Source of the DNA: JAHHLP01 sp041609895
GTDB lineage: Bacteria; Bacteroidota; Rhodothermia; Rhodothermales; JABDKH01
Assembly: GCA_041609895.1 (NCBI GenBank)
Contig: JBFIPX010000014.1
Coordinates: forward strand, 1 to 33,177
DNA: 33,177 nt
Reading direction: 5' to 3'
A program made the position numbers and the translations under genes. The notes beneath the pieces were generated by a model. That model saw only the letters and a program-made list of their open reading frames with translations. It had not been told where the DNA came from and did no database searches. This document shows, in pieces, positions 1 to 9,257 of the stretch (position 1 is the first letter of the stretch; each line of letters opens with the position of its first letter).

Positions 1-3000
1 GATCCCATTCTGACAAGAAGTTTCGAGCTGGCGAGTCTGTCCGAGCTTACGCTCAACTCGCGCCTGACGGTAACGGACAGCTGGCTACAGGGCTTTGCCC
101 CGAATACCTTGAGATCCGCTTTCCCGGTGAGGGTAGACGGCGCGGCAACATGGCAGGGAGGGAGTTTTGAAGGTGGCGGGAGTATTCGCTTCAATGACGG
201 ACTCGACGTTACGGGCGACGCCGGAAGCGCAAGCTTTTCCAAGAGACTTGATGGATTCACGCTTGTCATTCCTTCGGGGGCCACAGCTAACTATACCGGT
301 ACGCGCAACCTGGAGGGTGGCAACGGTGCGGTGATGGAAATCGAGCCGGGCGCAACGTTCGACATCCAGCAGTGGGGAAACGTGGCAGAGTTTTCAGGAA
401 GCACTCAGGCCCCTCGTCTTGAGAACGCCGGCACCATTTTAAAATCAGGTGGAGATTTTGCCAGTCGAATAGAATGGGAAGTCATAAACACCGGCCTGAT
501 CTCGATCACCAACAGTGAGCTTGTCTGCTGCACCGGGCAACATTTGACAAATGAGGCAGGCGGAGTGATCTCAGGCACTGCGGTGCTGGACATCCAGCAG
601 GCGACGTTCACAAACAATGGCACGATCGCCCCTGGTGGCGATACGCCGGGCACGCTGGTGATCCGAGGAGACTACGTTAATGCACCCGGCACGCTGAGCA
701 TATTGATGGACGGTGCTGACGCCAGCAGGCTCGATGTTGAGGGCACGGCGAGATTGGGTGGGGGTCTGGAAATGGTGAATCCGGCAGCTCCGCTTCCAGA
801 CGGCTCGAGATACCAGATCCTGACGGCGTCGGCGGTTGTCGACACGTTCGAAACGGCGGAGGGGCCGATACTGTTTAGCTCCGAGGCTGATGTCGCGTAC
901 GCCCCGACTGAAGTGGTGGTCGACATCGTGCCAGTCGCCAATAGAGCCCCGGAGACGTGGCCGGACGTGGCGTACACGCTGCGCGATTCTTCTGTGACGA
1001 TAGACGTGCTGTGGAATGACGTTGATCTCGATCGGGATTCTCTCCAGCTCGTGTCAGCCACAGACGGTTCCTCTGGGACTACGGCGGTCGTCGCCGGCCG
1101 AGTTGTGTACAGTCCGAATGGGGGTGCCGTGGGTGTTGATGCGTTCACATACGTAGCGCAAGATCCGGACGGCGAACAGACTTCTGACTCCGTCGTCGTT
1201 GAGGTGGTTGATCCGGCCATCTCGCTGTTCTCCTTCGCGGGGCCGGAGACTCCCGGCGGCGACCCAGGCGTAATTCGTCATCGCCCGGTGGCTGTCGACT
1301 TCGGGCTTCTGGCGGATCTCGTCTCCGGAGTCGGTGACCGGATTGCGCTCCCTCTCTTTGACGGAGGTCTCACACTGGTCAGTCGAGGATGGACGGAGAA
1401 TTGGCCGGACGGTCATGTATCGTGGATTGGAACGGATCGTAGCGGGGATTACGTCATCCTGGAGATCGATCTGGCATCGGAGACACTCTATGCCAGAGGT
1501 TGCGCAGGCACGCAGGCGGTCAAGATCAATAGGCTGCCCGACGGATCCCACCGCCTTAGCCAGATGGACCCGGCTGCGTTCCCTGAGAATGTTAACGATA
1601 CCGGTACCGGTGATCTATCGCGGTTTGAAGGGGAAGAGATTCCGATTCTCGAGGTCACCGAGCAGATGTTCAACCCCGATGACTCGACTGCTGGCAAACG
1701 AGCGACGAGTGTTGTGGACATCCTGGTCTTGTATACAGCCGTTGCCAGGGCTGCGGCCGGAAGTGATTCGGCGATGATCAGTCAAATTCGATCGGTCGTG
1801 AACCTGACGAATCTCACATTTGATGCTGGGCTCCTGGACGTACGACTGAGGCTCGCCGCGGTGGCAGAAGTCCAGTTCGGGGAGACCCGGGACGCTGAGC
1901 GCGATTTGGACAGGCTGGTTGCCATTGGGCGTCGTTCGAGCTCGGCCCTATTCGGTCTTCGCGCCCGATATGGTGCCGACATCGTGGGCCTTATCGTTTC
2001 GCAACTCAGCGGTAGTGCCGGGCGGGCTGGGGCTGTGGTCGACCCAGACCCGGATGAAGCCTTCTTTGTTGCGGAGGACGGCGCGGCCTTCGGAGCCAAC
2101 TTCACCTTTACGCATGAGTTGGGACATCTATTTGGCGCAGAACACGATGAAGAGGTCGAAGGCCTAAGTCCCAACTCGGACGCGGGCTGGGTCAACCCAC
2201 CAAAGTTCTGGACTTCGACCGGAGACGTAATGACAAGCAATGGCTCAACGGTACCGTCAGGTCCCAATCAGTGGCGGACCATAATGGCCTATAACGAACA
2301 CTGTGACGAACAGAACGGTCTTTTTTCGGATGATGATGTGCCTTGGTGCGTACGTGTGCCTAGGTGGTCGGACCCGAATGACAAGTGGAGCAATGCCGCA
2401 GGCGGACCGTTCAGACCATTAGGCGAACCCCCACGTTTAGGTGCCGACAACAACGACAGAATACGCCGGTTTGCGCCAACCGTGGCCGGCTGGATGTCGC
2501 CCGCTGCCGTCATTACCGGAGTGGTTCTTGATGCGCAGACGGGTCTTCCGTTGGATTCCGTTGTGATTCAGCAGAGCGCAGAGTTTGGCGTCGACGACAC
2601 CACGGACACGAATGGGTTCTACGAGATTGTGGCGCCGAGGTCGGGAGGAGCGACTCTCACGCCTGTACTCGCGGACTACATTTTCTCACCGGCGTCTGCC
2701 TCGTTTGCTTCAACGACGACTTTCAATTTCACGGGCTACAGGCTATACGACGTGACCGGAATGGTGACGGAGAGTAGTACTGGTCTTGAGGGTGTTGACG
2801 TCCGCGCTGCGCCTCAGACTGGGCTAACGCCCGCAGAGATAGCCATATCGGCAGAGGGTACGACGGACTCATCCGGCGATTACTCCTTCGAAATACCGTA
2901 TGGCTGGAGTGGACGACTCACGCCGTTCCTCCGGTCGCACGACATATCGCCTGCTCGGCTTGACGTGGCTCTGATCGAAAGCGATACGACATTCAACTTC

Positions 3001-5511
3001 ACCGCGTCTATCAAGAAATACACGGTTTCGCTTTCGCTCCGAGACGTGACAACAAATTCGCCCATTAGTGGCGCGCGCGTGTATAGATGGCTACCCGATA
3101 CTACGAATGCGGCGGGTTTCTTCAGTCGGGAAGTAGAACACGACGCGAACTTCGAATTCCTTCCGCAGCGTCTCGGTTACAATTTTGAACCATTCGTCGT
3201 CGACACCTCCGTAGCGGAAGATTTCCACTTCGACTTCAACGGCTTCCCGGGTGGAACCGCGAGGTCGGATTGGCCGAAAGAATCGCGGGACCCAGCCAAC
3301 CGGGGAGCGCTGGGTGCTCCGTCTGCGGACGGTCGTGCGAAGTGGTGGCGTCCGCTCAAAGCGAACCCAGTAGCTCCTGTGATAGGGCCGGAAGATCGGA
3401 TATGGGTGGGATCGTACGAAGGCGGACTTACGAATGGGTGGATTCAACGCTTCCACCAAACTGGAGACACGATCGGAGGCGACTGGGATGTCAGCCCCTT
3501 TCCGACAATTGACGCTATCGCGGGCCCCGTGCTCGGAACCGCAGGCTACCTATTTGTTGCCTGGTCAAATCTGTCTGGTAACTTCACAGGTCTTCGTGCC
3601 TTCGAATACCTTCGGATAGGGGATGACGTAGACACGCCTGTGTTAGCGGATTGCTGTGTTGAATCCGTCGCGATAGGGCCGGATGCATCGGTGTACGTCC
3701 TTACGGGAGGGGTGCTCTACAAGACTGTTCCATCTGTGAATGAGATCGGCGAAATCGATAGCCTGTCCGCACTGGCGCCATTCTTTGCGGCCACTGCTTC
3801 CCTCACAGGGACGCCTGCCATCGACGCAATCGGGAACCTGTATATAGGTGACGTTGCTGGCTCGCTCAACGCTATTGATTCCGCTGGAAATCTGCTGTGG
3901 TCCGTTCCGACGGGCGGACCCGTTCGCAGTAGTCCCGCGCTGGGAGCGGACGGATCTGTCTATGTAGGATCGGAAGGTGGTCAACTTGTCGCAGTCTCGT
4001 CGACGGGCAACCAGCAGTGGACCTTCCAGACCGGTTCGGGCATCGTTGTTCAGCCAGTGATCGGTTCGGACGGAACGGTATATGTTGGCAATAGTGCGGG
4101 TCGAGTTGTTGCTGTCGCACCAGAAAGCGGCCAACTTCGGTGGAGCCTGACACTTCCCGCTGCGGTGTCAGCAGCGCCGGCTATAAGCAATATTCGCGTG
4201 AGGCGCCTGGCAACAACGGCGGACGAGGAGATATTGTATATGCCAGTCGCGGATACAGTACTCTTTGCCGTGAACGCCGTTGGCAGTTCCCGAGGGACAG
4301 TACGGTGGACTCTCGAGACGATGGCGGAGACCATTACCTCACCGGCTCTGTCCCAACACGGCCTGTACTTCGGCGAACAGTATCCGGACGGGACGGGCAG
4401 GCTCGTGCGCATTGCACCGCTCAGCAGAGCACTAACGCAGTACACGGTGATTCGGCAGGATGGCTTTCTCTTTCCGGATGAGATCGCAGTCATCCTCTGG
4501 GCGGAACAGTCCGGTGGACCGCTTGCCTTCGTCGATGGATTTCCTGATGACCCGTGTGAGGGAGGCCCCTTGTACATCCCGGACTGCCCGACGCTGACCG
4601 AGTTCGACAAGACCACACCGCTCCTTACGATCGGCGCCGAACGGAATCTGGTGCTGGGGCTGGCCGAGAGAACCAGTGCCATAGATGCCATTGCCCGCGG
4701 TGAGACAAGCGACGGTCTCTTGCTGACTACGCCGTTCCGTCTCAGCCAGGACGAGGTGCGCGCGGTAGTGGTGGGTGGACTAACCGATCCGGAGGCGTTT
4801 GCACCCAATCCAGACGGAGAATCGACTGAGCTCGGTGTCTTCCTGTCGGAAGATCTGCAGGACGTCGTCACGAATGACGAAATGGTCTTCGTGCTTACCG
4901 GCAACCTGGTGACAGATGCACCGGCAGCGACTTTCTCGCTGATCGGGCAAGAGACCACAACGTTCGACGCGCTTTCATTCGGCGAGCTATCGTCTGTGCT
5001 CGCCGTGCCTCCCGGCGCGTTCCAGCTCGCACTGGACTTTGGTGCTAGACCAGGCAAGACCCTTGGCGAACAGCAGCTATTCCAGCTTGATCTTTCGGAG
5101 CAGGCGGGAAATCTGGTGACGTTGTTGAGTGCCGGTTTCGTGGACCCTGCGGCGAACCAGAATGGGCCGGGCGTATCCGTGGTCGGCGCATCGAGTTCGG
5201 GACCCGTGGTAGTGAGCAATGAGGCCGCCGACCGGCTTGAACTGCCTACAAAGTTCGCGGTCCACGGTGTATTCCCGAATCCGTTCGCCACGCAGGCGAC
5301 CCTCCGGTACTCCGTGCCTCACACCGATCATGTGCGCATCGACGTGTACGATCTGATTGGCAGAAGGGTCGTCACGCTGGCTGACGAGCAGGAATCTCCG
5401 GGGGTCAAGGAGATCCTTTTCCGCCCTCGCGGATTGGCCAGTGGTCTATACTTTGTCAGGTTTGAGGCCGGTGGCACCGTGGTCACAAGGAAGGTAGTCG
5501 TCGCCCGGTAG
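1..5511 (+). CDS. Giant secreted multidomain metalloprotease, T9SS C-terminal sorting domain (5' end missing)
   Basis: The frame is open from base 1, so the start lies outside the window; the TTG at 109 is only the first internal start-like codon. Order of parts: beta-helix/autotransporter-like repeats (about nt 1-930); a cadherin-like tandem domain (about 940-1210); a reprolysin-like zinc protease (about 1710-2490) with HELGHLFGAEHD at 2113, which is the HExxHxxGxxHD zinc site, and a TIMAY Met-turn near 2280; three carboxypeptidase-regulatory-like beta domains (about 2510-3230); a PQQ-type beta-propeller with repeated GxxYVG blades (about 3300-4400); and a T9SS type A tail from about 5254 (VFPNPF, IGRRVV, GLYFVRF). 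It is presumably exported by Sec, passed through the outer membrane by T9SS and anchored or released there. All metal ligands are present, so it is likely active. Substrate is unknown. Confidence 0.9.
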   Translation, partial: DPILTRSFELASLSELTLNSRLTVTDSWLQGFAPNTLRSAFPVRVDGAATWQGGSFEGGGSIRFNDGLDVTGDAGSASFSKRLDGFTLVIPSGATANYTGTRNLEGGNGAVMEIEPGATFDIQQWGNVAEFSGSTQAPRLENAGTILKSGGDFASRIEWEVINTGLISITNSELVCCTGQHLTNEAGGVISGTAVLDIQQATFTNNGTIAPGGDTPGTLVIRGDYVNAPGTLSILMDGADASRLDVEGTARLGGGLEMVNPAAPLPDGSRYQILTASAVVDTFETAEGPILFSSEADVAYAPTEVVVDIVPVANRAPETWPDVAYTLRDSSVTIDVLWNDVDLDRDSLQLVSATDGSSGTTAVVAGRVVYSPNGGAVGVDAFTYVAQDPDGEQTSDSVVVEVVDPAISLFSFAGPETPGGDPGVIRHRPVAVDFGLLADLVSGVGDRIALPLFDGGLTLVSRGWTENWPDGHVSWIGTDRSGDYVILEIDLASETLYARGCAGTQAVKINRLPDGSHRLSQMDPAAFPENVNDTGTGDLSRFEGEEIPILEVTEQMFNPDDSTAGKRATSVVDILVLYTAVARAAAGSDSAMISQIRSVVNLTNLTFDAGLLDVRLRLAAVAEVQFGETRDAERDLDRLVAIGRRSSSALFGLRARYGADIVGLIVSQLSGSAGRAGAVVDPDPDEAFFVAEDGAAFGANFTFTHELGHLFGAEHDEEVEGLSPNSDAGWVNPPKFWTSTGDVMTSNGSTVPSGPNQWRTIMAYNEHCDEQNGLFSDDDVPWCVRVPRWSDPNDKWSNAAGGPFRPLGEPPRLGADNNDRIRRFAPTVAGWMSPAAVITGVVLDAQTGLPLDSVVIQQSAEFGVDDTTDTNGFYEIVAPRSGGATLTPVLADYIFSPASASFASTTTFNFTGYRLYDVTGMVTESSTGLEGVDVRAAPQTGLTPAEIAISAEGTTDSSGDYSFEIPYGWSGRLTPFLRSHDISPARLDVALIESDTTFNFTASIKKYTVSLSLRDVTTNSPISGARVYRWLPDTTNAAGFFSREVEHDANFEFLPQRLGYNFEPFVVDTSVAEDFHFDFNGFPGGTARSDWPKESRDPANRGALGAPSADGRAKWWRPLKANPVAPVIGPEDRIWVGSYEGGLTNGWIQRFHQTGDTIGGDWDVSPFPTIDAIAGPVLGTAGYLFVAWSNLSGNFTGLRAFEYLRIGDDVDTPVLADCCVESVAIGPDASVYVLTGGVLYKTVPSVNEIGEIDSLSALAPFFAATASLTGTPAIDAIGNLYIGDVAGSLNAIDSAGNLLWSVPTGGPVRSSPALGADGSVYVGSEGGQLVAVSSTGNQQWTFQTGSGIVVQPVIGSDGTVYVGNSAGRVVAVAPESGQLRWSLTLPAAVSAAPAISNIRVRRLATTADEEILYMPVADTVLFAVNAVGSSRGTVRWTLETMAETITSPALSQHGLYFGEQYPDGTGRLVRIAPLSRALTQYTVIRQDGFLFPDEIAVILWAEQSGGPLAFVDGFPDDPCEGGPLYIPDCPTLTEFDKTTPLLTIGAERNLVLGLAERTSAIDAIARGETSDGLLLTTPFRLSQDEVRAVVVGGLTDPEAFAPNPDGESTELGVFLSEDLQDVVTNDEMVFVLTGNLVTDAPAATFSLIGQETTTFDALSFGELSSVLAVPPGAFQLALDFGARPGKTLGEQQLFQLDLSEQAGNLVTLLSAGFVDPAANQNGPGVSVVGASSSGPVVVSNEAADRLELPTKFAVHGVFPNPFATQATLRYSVPHTDHVRIDVYDLIGRRVVTLADEQESPGVKEILFRPRGLASGLYFVRFEAGGTVVTRKVVVAR

Positions 5512-5638
5512 CATCCGGGTCGCACATCGGTGCCCCTCGACACACCGGCCGGATTTGACAGGGCACACTCTGAGCTGCGCCGAGTTCAGTAACGAGTAGG
5601 ACCACCGAGAGCGCCAAACACCTCATTCTGCTTGTCTC

Positions 5639-7009
5639 TTACACTCGAAGATCGCGTGCGAACAGTTCCGCTTCCGACTCGCTGCGACGCGCCAGCCGCG
5701 CACGACCGTTGTCGATCCAAACGACGGCCGGTCGAGGTCCGGAAAACGTATTGTTGAAGCTAAGGAAATAAGCGCCTGTGTCGAGCAAGGCGATCCGATC
5801 TCCAGTCCGCATCTCCGGCAGTGGCACGTTGCGTGCGACCTGATCCAAGGCAGTCGGAAGCTTGCCAAGAATGTCATGCGGTCTGCTTGGACCATCTGTA
5901 AGTCTGAGAGGACGAACATCGTGCTTCTCCGTGACCAACATAGGCGAAAGCGCCATGGCGCCGCCGTCACAAAGCAAGTAGTTCTTCTTACCTCGTCTGA
6001 TCACATCTTCAACCGACAGTATTATCAGCTGGCACGGCCCCGACAGCAAACGGCCGGGTTCAGCCAGCAGCACTGGCGGACTCAGGTCGCACCTTTTAAG
6101 TCGGTTGAAAACCCTTGTCACCTCCTTGGCCACCCGGTGGAGCAGAAGGTCAAACCTGGCGGACGATTTGCGAAACTGCGGCAATCCGAAGAAGGGGCCA
6201 ACTACGTTCCGCACGCTCAGAACGGGAGCCGTGGGAGATCCGAATCCTCCACCGATGTCAAGAATACGAATTACATGACCAGCACGGGTTGCTTCCAGAA
6301 TGCTGTTCTCCAGTTGCCGAAGTCCGGCGCTGAAAGGCTTTGCGGATTGAATCCCAGAGCCAAGATGCATGTGAAATCCGACCAACTCGAGGTGTTGAGA
6401 CTCCTCGATTGTTCGAAGACAGGCGTAGAACTCAGACGACCCGGACTTGAAACCAAGTGGTCCACGGGGACGACTGTTATTGAGAGAAATATCCCACCGC
6501 CCACGCCGCAGGCCTGGATTCAGAGTCAATCCGACGGGAATCCGGCTGCTACTGAGGGACGCTGCGTCACGGACCATCTCTAGCTGCTGCGTTGTGCTAA
6601 GCGAGATCATTTGCGAAGCAGAAGACCCATCGGCAGCAACGAGCTGTCTATCGTGAGAGTACCCCGTTACAACGATTCTATCCGCAGGGACACCAATTGA
6701 CTGAACCAGTCGTTGCTCACAGCCGGACACGACTTCAAAACCAACATCAAGGTTGCTTAGCAAATCAAGGAAGAGAGGGAGGGGGTTTGTTTTGACCGAG
6801 TAGCGTATTTGCAGAGGAAGACCATGCGCAAGGAAGGGTTCGCGAAAGGCGCGCACGGATTGGCCGACTACCGACGTGTTACCAACGTGTACAGGAGTCC
6901 CGTGGTCGTCAGCGATTGCATTTAGATCGCAATCTGACCAGCAGAGTTGGCCGTCTTTATACTCCGGCCGTTCAATCGCGTGTCTCAGACCCGTCGTGCT
7001 GACTTCCAT
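5639..7009 (-). CDS. Fold-III PLP decarboxylase homologue (DAP/Orn decarboxylase family) with altered active site
   Basis: A 456-residue protein with the alanine-racemase-like barrel and C-terminal beta domain of diaminopimelate/ornithine decarboxylases. Seen: PLP lysine in YSVKTNP (K73), HMHLGS (213-218), glycine-rich DIGGGFG (251-257), AEPGR (316-320) and GAY (412-414). Where the family has GPLCESxD, supplying the catalytic cysteine from the partner subunit, this protein reads LGKLPTALD (381-389). The conserved YN near the C-terminus is FS, and the R of the RPALY segment is also gone. PLP binding is therefore expected, but standard decarboxylation is doubtful. ATG at 7009 has a GGTGGG-type RBS and overlaps the upstream fusion gene by 25 nt, so it is the last gene of the minus-strand operon. 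It may act on an unusual amino acid or lipid-linked substrate. The product cannot be named. Confidence 0.85.
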   Translation of the reverse strand: MEVSTTGLRHAIERPEYKDGQLCWSDCDLNAIADDHGTPVHVGNTSVVGQSVRAFREPFLAHGLPLQIRYSVKTNPLPLFLDLLSNLDVGFEVVSGCEQRLVQSIGVPADRIVVTGYSHDRQLVAADGSSASQMISLSTTQQLEMVRDAASLSSSRIPVGLTLNPGLRRGRWDISLNNSRPRGPLGFKSGSSEFYACLRTIEESQHLELVGFHMHLGSGIQSAKPFSAGLRQLENSILEATRAGHVIRILDIGGGFGSPTAPVLSVRNVVGPFFGLPQFRKSSARFDLLLHRVAKEVTRVFNRLKRCDLSPPVLLAEPGRLLSGPCQLIILSVEDVIRRGKKNYLLCDGGAMALSPMLVTEKHDVRPLRLTDGPSRPHDILGKLPTALDQVARNVPLPEMRTGDRIALLDTGAYFLSFNNTFSGPRPAVVWIDNGRARLARRSESEAELFARDLRV

Positions 7010-8481
7010 TTTCCCACCTGTTCTCGGTGGTAGCTAAACAGTACAAACGTTGCACTTCCGCAGGCCAGGCTGAGCAGCAGATGTAATTGCCCTGCGACCA
7101 TCACGGGCGATTCGACGTGAAGCGCCTTGCGCAGAACGATTGGGCTGTCCGGCACAAACTGTAGCACGGCGAGTCCCGATATCAACATGCATAAAGCAAC
7201 CAGCTGTGCCGGCGAAACCAGACCCAATAGCAATCGCTTCTGCTCTCTCAACCATTCCTCGCTGATGCGGAACGATCCGTACCACACCAGCGACAACGCC
7301 GAAGGAACTCCGGACGGCTGTGGCACGCAAATCCATAGTCCAAACACCAGCATCGCACCGAAAGCACCATATAGCGAAGACAAGAGTTGCGTTGGAATTA
7401 GCCTGAGTTCGCGCTCTCCAGTTTCTCGAACTGCTTTTAGCACCGGGTCGCGGTAGTGGAGATGAAAGACCGACTCAGTCTTTTTACCGAAGCAACATCC
7501 GTAGAACGCACAGCCAATCCGTCCGAAAAAGTGAGCGACCAGAAGTGCGGGCAAGCAGGCGTCCAAGATGAGATGGGGCGCCATATCACTAAACAATGTA
7601 AATCCAAGGATCGTGAGAGCGATCGCAGGTACCACACCCCACGATACGAAGCCGACCTTGCCGGCGGTACTGCGAAACGTTCTTCGCTCTCCGACAGCCA
7701 CGACGTATCTGTAAGTGATCCGTATGGACAGCAGCGCAGTGCCAGTTAAGACGAGAATGATTAAAGATCTGACTGGAGACGCTATGTCCTGCGTAAGGAG
7801 GACAAAATCCATCGTGGCCAAGCCGATGAATACTCCAAGGCCGGGCCAGATGCCGTATCGCCAGAACAGAATGTGGTCTCGGTAGCGAGCAAGTCGCGGA
7901 TGATTTATTGCGGCGGAGGTGGCTCCAAGAAGTATGCCGGCTAGTTTGTGAGTGATTTGACGCAAAGGGAAACGAATCACGAGCGGGACGGTGCGTTGAT
8001 ACTCCCCGTAAGCCTGTCCGTGCCGCCTCACCAACTCCGGTTCCTCAATACCTCTAGCGTACGAAAAATAGAATGCTCCCAACATCGATCCACCCACGAT
8101 AGCAGTCCCCAAGGAGTCAATCACTGTCGCGATTCCGGCAAAGAAGAGTGTAGCTCCCAGATAGATAGGATGTCGACACAGCCGATACGGGCCCCTCATG
8201 ACAAGGTGTTGAGGTGGAAAAGAGGATATAGGTAGCCCCTTGCCTTTGCTCTGCAGAAGGCCCGTGGCCCAGGAAACCAAAACGCAGCCTGCAATCACGA
8301 AAGGCGCACCGACGATCGCCCGTGCGTCCGATGTGAGCCTCGGGTAATCGCCAATAAACTGATCTACGTACGCACCGAACGCGAAGTAGAGTCCCGGAAA
8401 GATGAGCGCGAATACTGCCACGTAGAAGAAACTCGCGGCTAAGCGCAGCAGTTTTGGACCGTATAGCGTTAAGCCCACCAT
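6985..8481 (-). CDS. Membrane fusion: ICMT/PEMT-type methyltransferase + Lgt-like domain
   Basis: A 498-residue polytopic membrane protein. The N-terminal half (about 1-175) carries the signature of isoprenylcysteine carboxyl methyltransferase/phospholipid methyltransferases: GPYRLCRHP (97-105) and EEPEL...YGEYQRTVP (146-166). The C-terminal half (about 175-480) resembles prolipoprotein diacylglyceryl transferase: GRIGCAFYGCC (320-330), PTQL (363-366) and FRISEEWLR (404-412). The arginine of GRIG and the R/E of the last motif match Lgt; the histidine of the Lgt HGG region is not seen, and the usual asparagine after GRI(G/A) is cysteine. The open frame continues upstream to 8691, but I chose ATG 8481 because it sits behind GAAGAG and overlaps the permease by only 13 nt, while the extension is hydrophilic and antisense-like. 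Known family role: SAM-dependent methylation of prenyl or lipid substrates. Acyl or lipid transfer by the second half is inference. Confidence 0.85.
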   Translation of the reverse strand: MVGLTLYGPKLLRLAASFFYVAVFALIFPGLYFAFGAYVDQFIGDYPRLTSDARAIVGAPFVIAGCVLVSWATGLLQSKGKGLPISSFPPQHLVMRGPYRLCRHPIYLGATLFFAGIATVIDSLGTAIVGGSMLGAFYFSYARGIEEPELVRRHGQAYGEYQRTVPLVIRFPLRQITHKLAGILLGATSAAINHPRLARYRDHILFWRYGIWPGLGVFIGLATMDFVLLTQDIASPVRSLIILVLTGTALLSIRITYRYVVAVGERRTFRSTAGKVGFVSWGVVPAIALTILGFTLFSDMAPHLILDACLPALLVAHFFGRIGCAFYGCCFGKKTESVFHLHYRDPVLKAVRETGERELRLIPTQLLSSLYGAFGAMLVFGLWICVPQPSGVPSALSLVWYGSFRISEEWLREQKRLLLGLVSPAQLVALCMLISGLAVLQFVPDSPIVLRKALHVESPVMVAGQLHLLLSLACGSATFVLFSYHREQVGKWKSARRV

Positions 8482-9257
8482 CTCTTCAAGCGGCGGATCT
8501 TCAGCTTGACTACGAACAGAATTAGCAGCAACAGCGCGCTTCCGTACGAGATGCTGAGGCACACTGACCACCAGTTCCACCTGCCGCTGAAGGCCGCCGA
8601 AAAGACCACCTGAGTCGGGTGAAATGCCGGAAGCCATCGTATGATAGTCGACTCCTGTGCCGTGGTGTAGAAGACGGGGTTTTGGAGCCATCCTGCATCG
8701 ATATTCGCCAGTAGTACGACGCCCAGAATTGCGACCATGAAATCGCGACTTAGGAGTCCTACAATGCCACCAAAGGCACCGTATATCGCTCCGACAAGTA
8801 GAAAGCCAACAAAGACTCCGAGCAGGCTCTCAAGGTCGATCATTAAGTCGAGCATTAACGTTGTAAGCGCGCCAAGAATCAATACGACTGTAATGAAGAA
8901 AGAGAACCTGCCAGCAACAAAACTGATAGGCGATAGCCCAATTCCGATACAGTATTTGAAGTACTCGAAACTTCTGTGGAATAGTAGTATGGCGTAGTAC
9001 GCTGTGAGAAATCCACCGACGGCAGCGCCTATGAATACTAGAGTGATGTTCCGCTGGGAGAGAGTAATTCGACTCGTCTCATGGCGATAGTAGAGTTCAA
9101 TCGGAAGCAGCTGCGTCCCGGAGGTCCACTCGACAATGGCTAGGAACGTCGGCGGAATCACGACTAGAAGCAACATTCCAAATCGATTGCGCCACAGCTC
9201 TTTAGCAGACAGCACGTAGAGCTGCAAACCGGGTGACGAGCTAAACTTCCTCGACAT
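8469..9257 (-). CDS. ABC-2 type transporter permease
   Basis: A 262-residue protein with about six hydrophobic membrane segments, a short cytoplasmic start (MSRKFSSSPGLQ), a long first extracytoplasmic loop, and a basic C-terminus. This is the layout of ABC-2 export permeases. I chose ATG 9257 over the longer frame from 9347: it follows a GGACGGAAAG stretch and overlaps the ATPase gene by 17 nt, whereas the longer version would be read entirely over the ATPase. With the ATPase directly upstream it should form a homodimer-plus-two-ATPases exporter in the inner membrane. The cargo is not readable from sequence; the operon suggests a terpenoid or lipid product. Confidence 0.85.
   Translation of the reverse strand: MSRKFSSSPGLQLYVLSAKELWRNRFGMLLLVVIPPTFLAIVEWTSGTQLLPIELYYRHETSRITLSQRNITLVFIGAAVGGFLTAYYAILLFHRSFEYFKYCIGIGLSPISFVAGRFSFFITVVLILGALTTLMLDLMIDLESLLGVFVGFLLVGAIYGAFGGIVGLLSRDFMVAILGVVLLANIDAGWLQNPVFYTTAQESTIIRWLPAFHPTQVVFSAAFSGRWNWWSVCLSISYGSALLLLILFVVKLKIRRLKRWWA

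Noticed and set aside
4050..5291. Long minus-strand open frame (413 codons) inside the protease gene
   Set aside because: Ser/Thr/Pro/Arg-rich shadow of a GC-rich coding strand; the plus frame has clear domains and the T9SS tail.
5512..5638. Terminator between the protease and the operon end
   Set aside because: CCGGCCGG and a weak CTGA/TCAG pairing are present, but no stable stem with a T run.
5876..6583. 235-codon plus-strand frame
   Set aside because: Antisense of the PLP decarboxylase homologue, with no recognisable features.
8482..8691. N-terminal extension of the ICMT-Lgt fusion frame
   Set aside because: Reads over the permease gene, is hydrophilic and lacks family similarity; ATG 8481 has an RBS and a short overlap.
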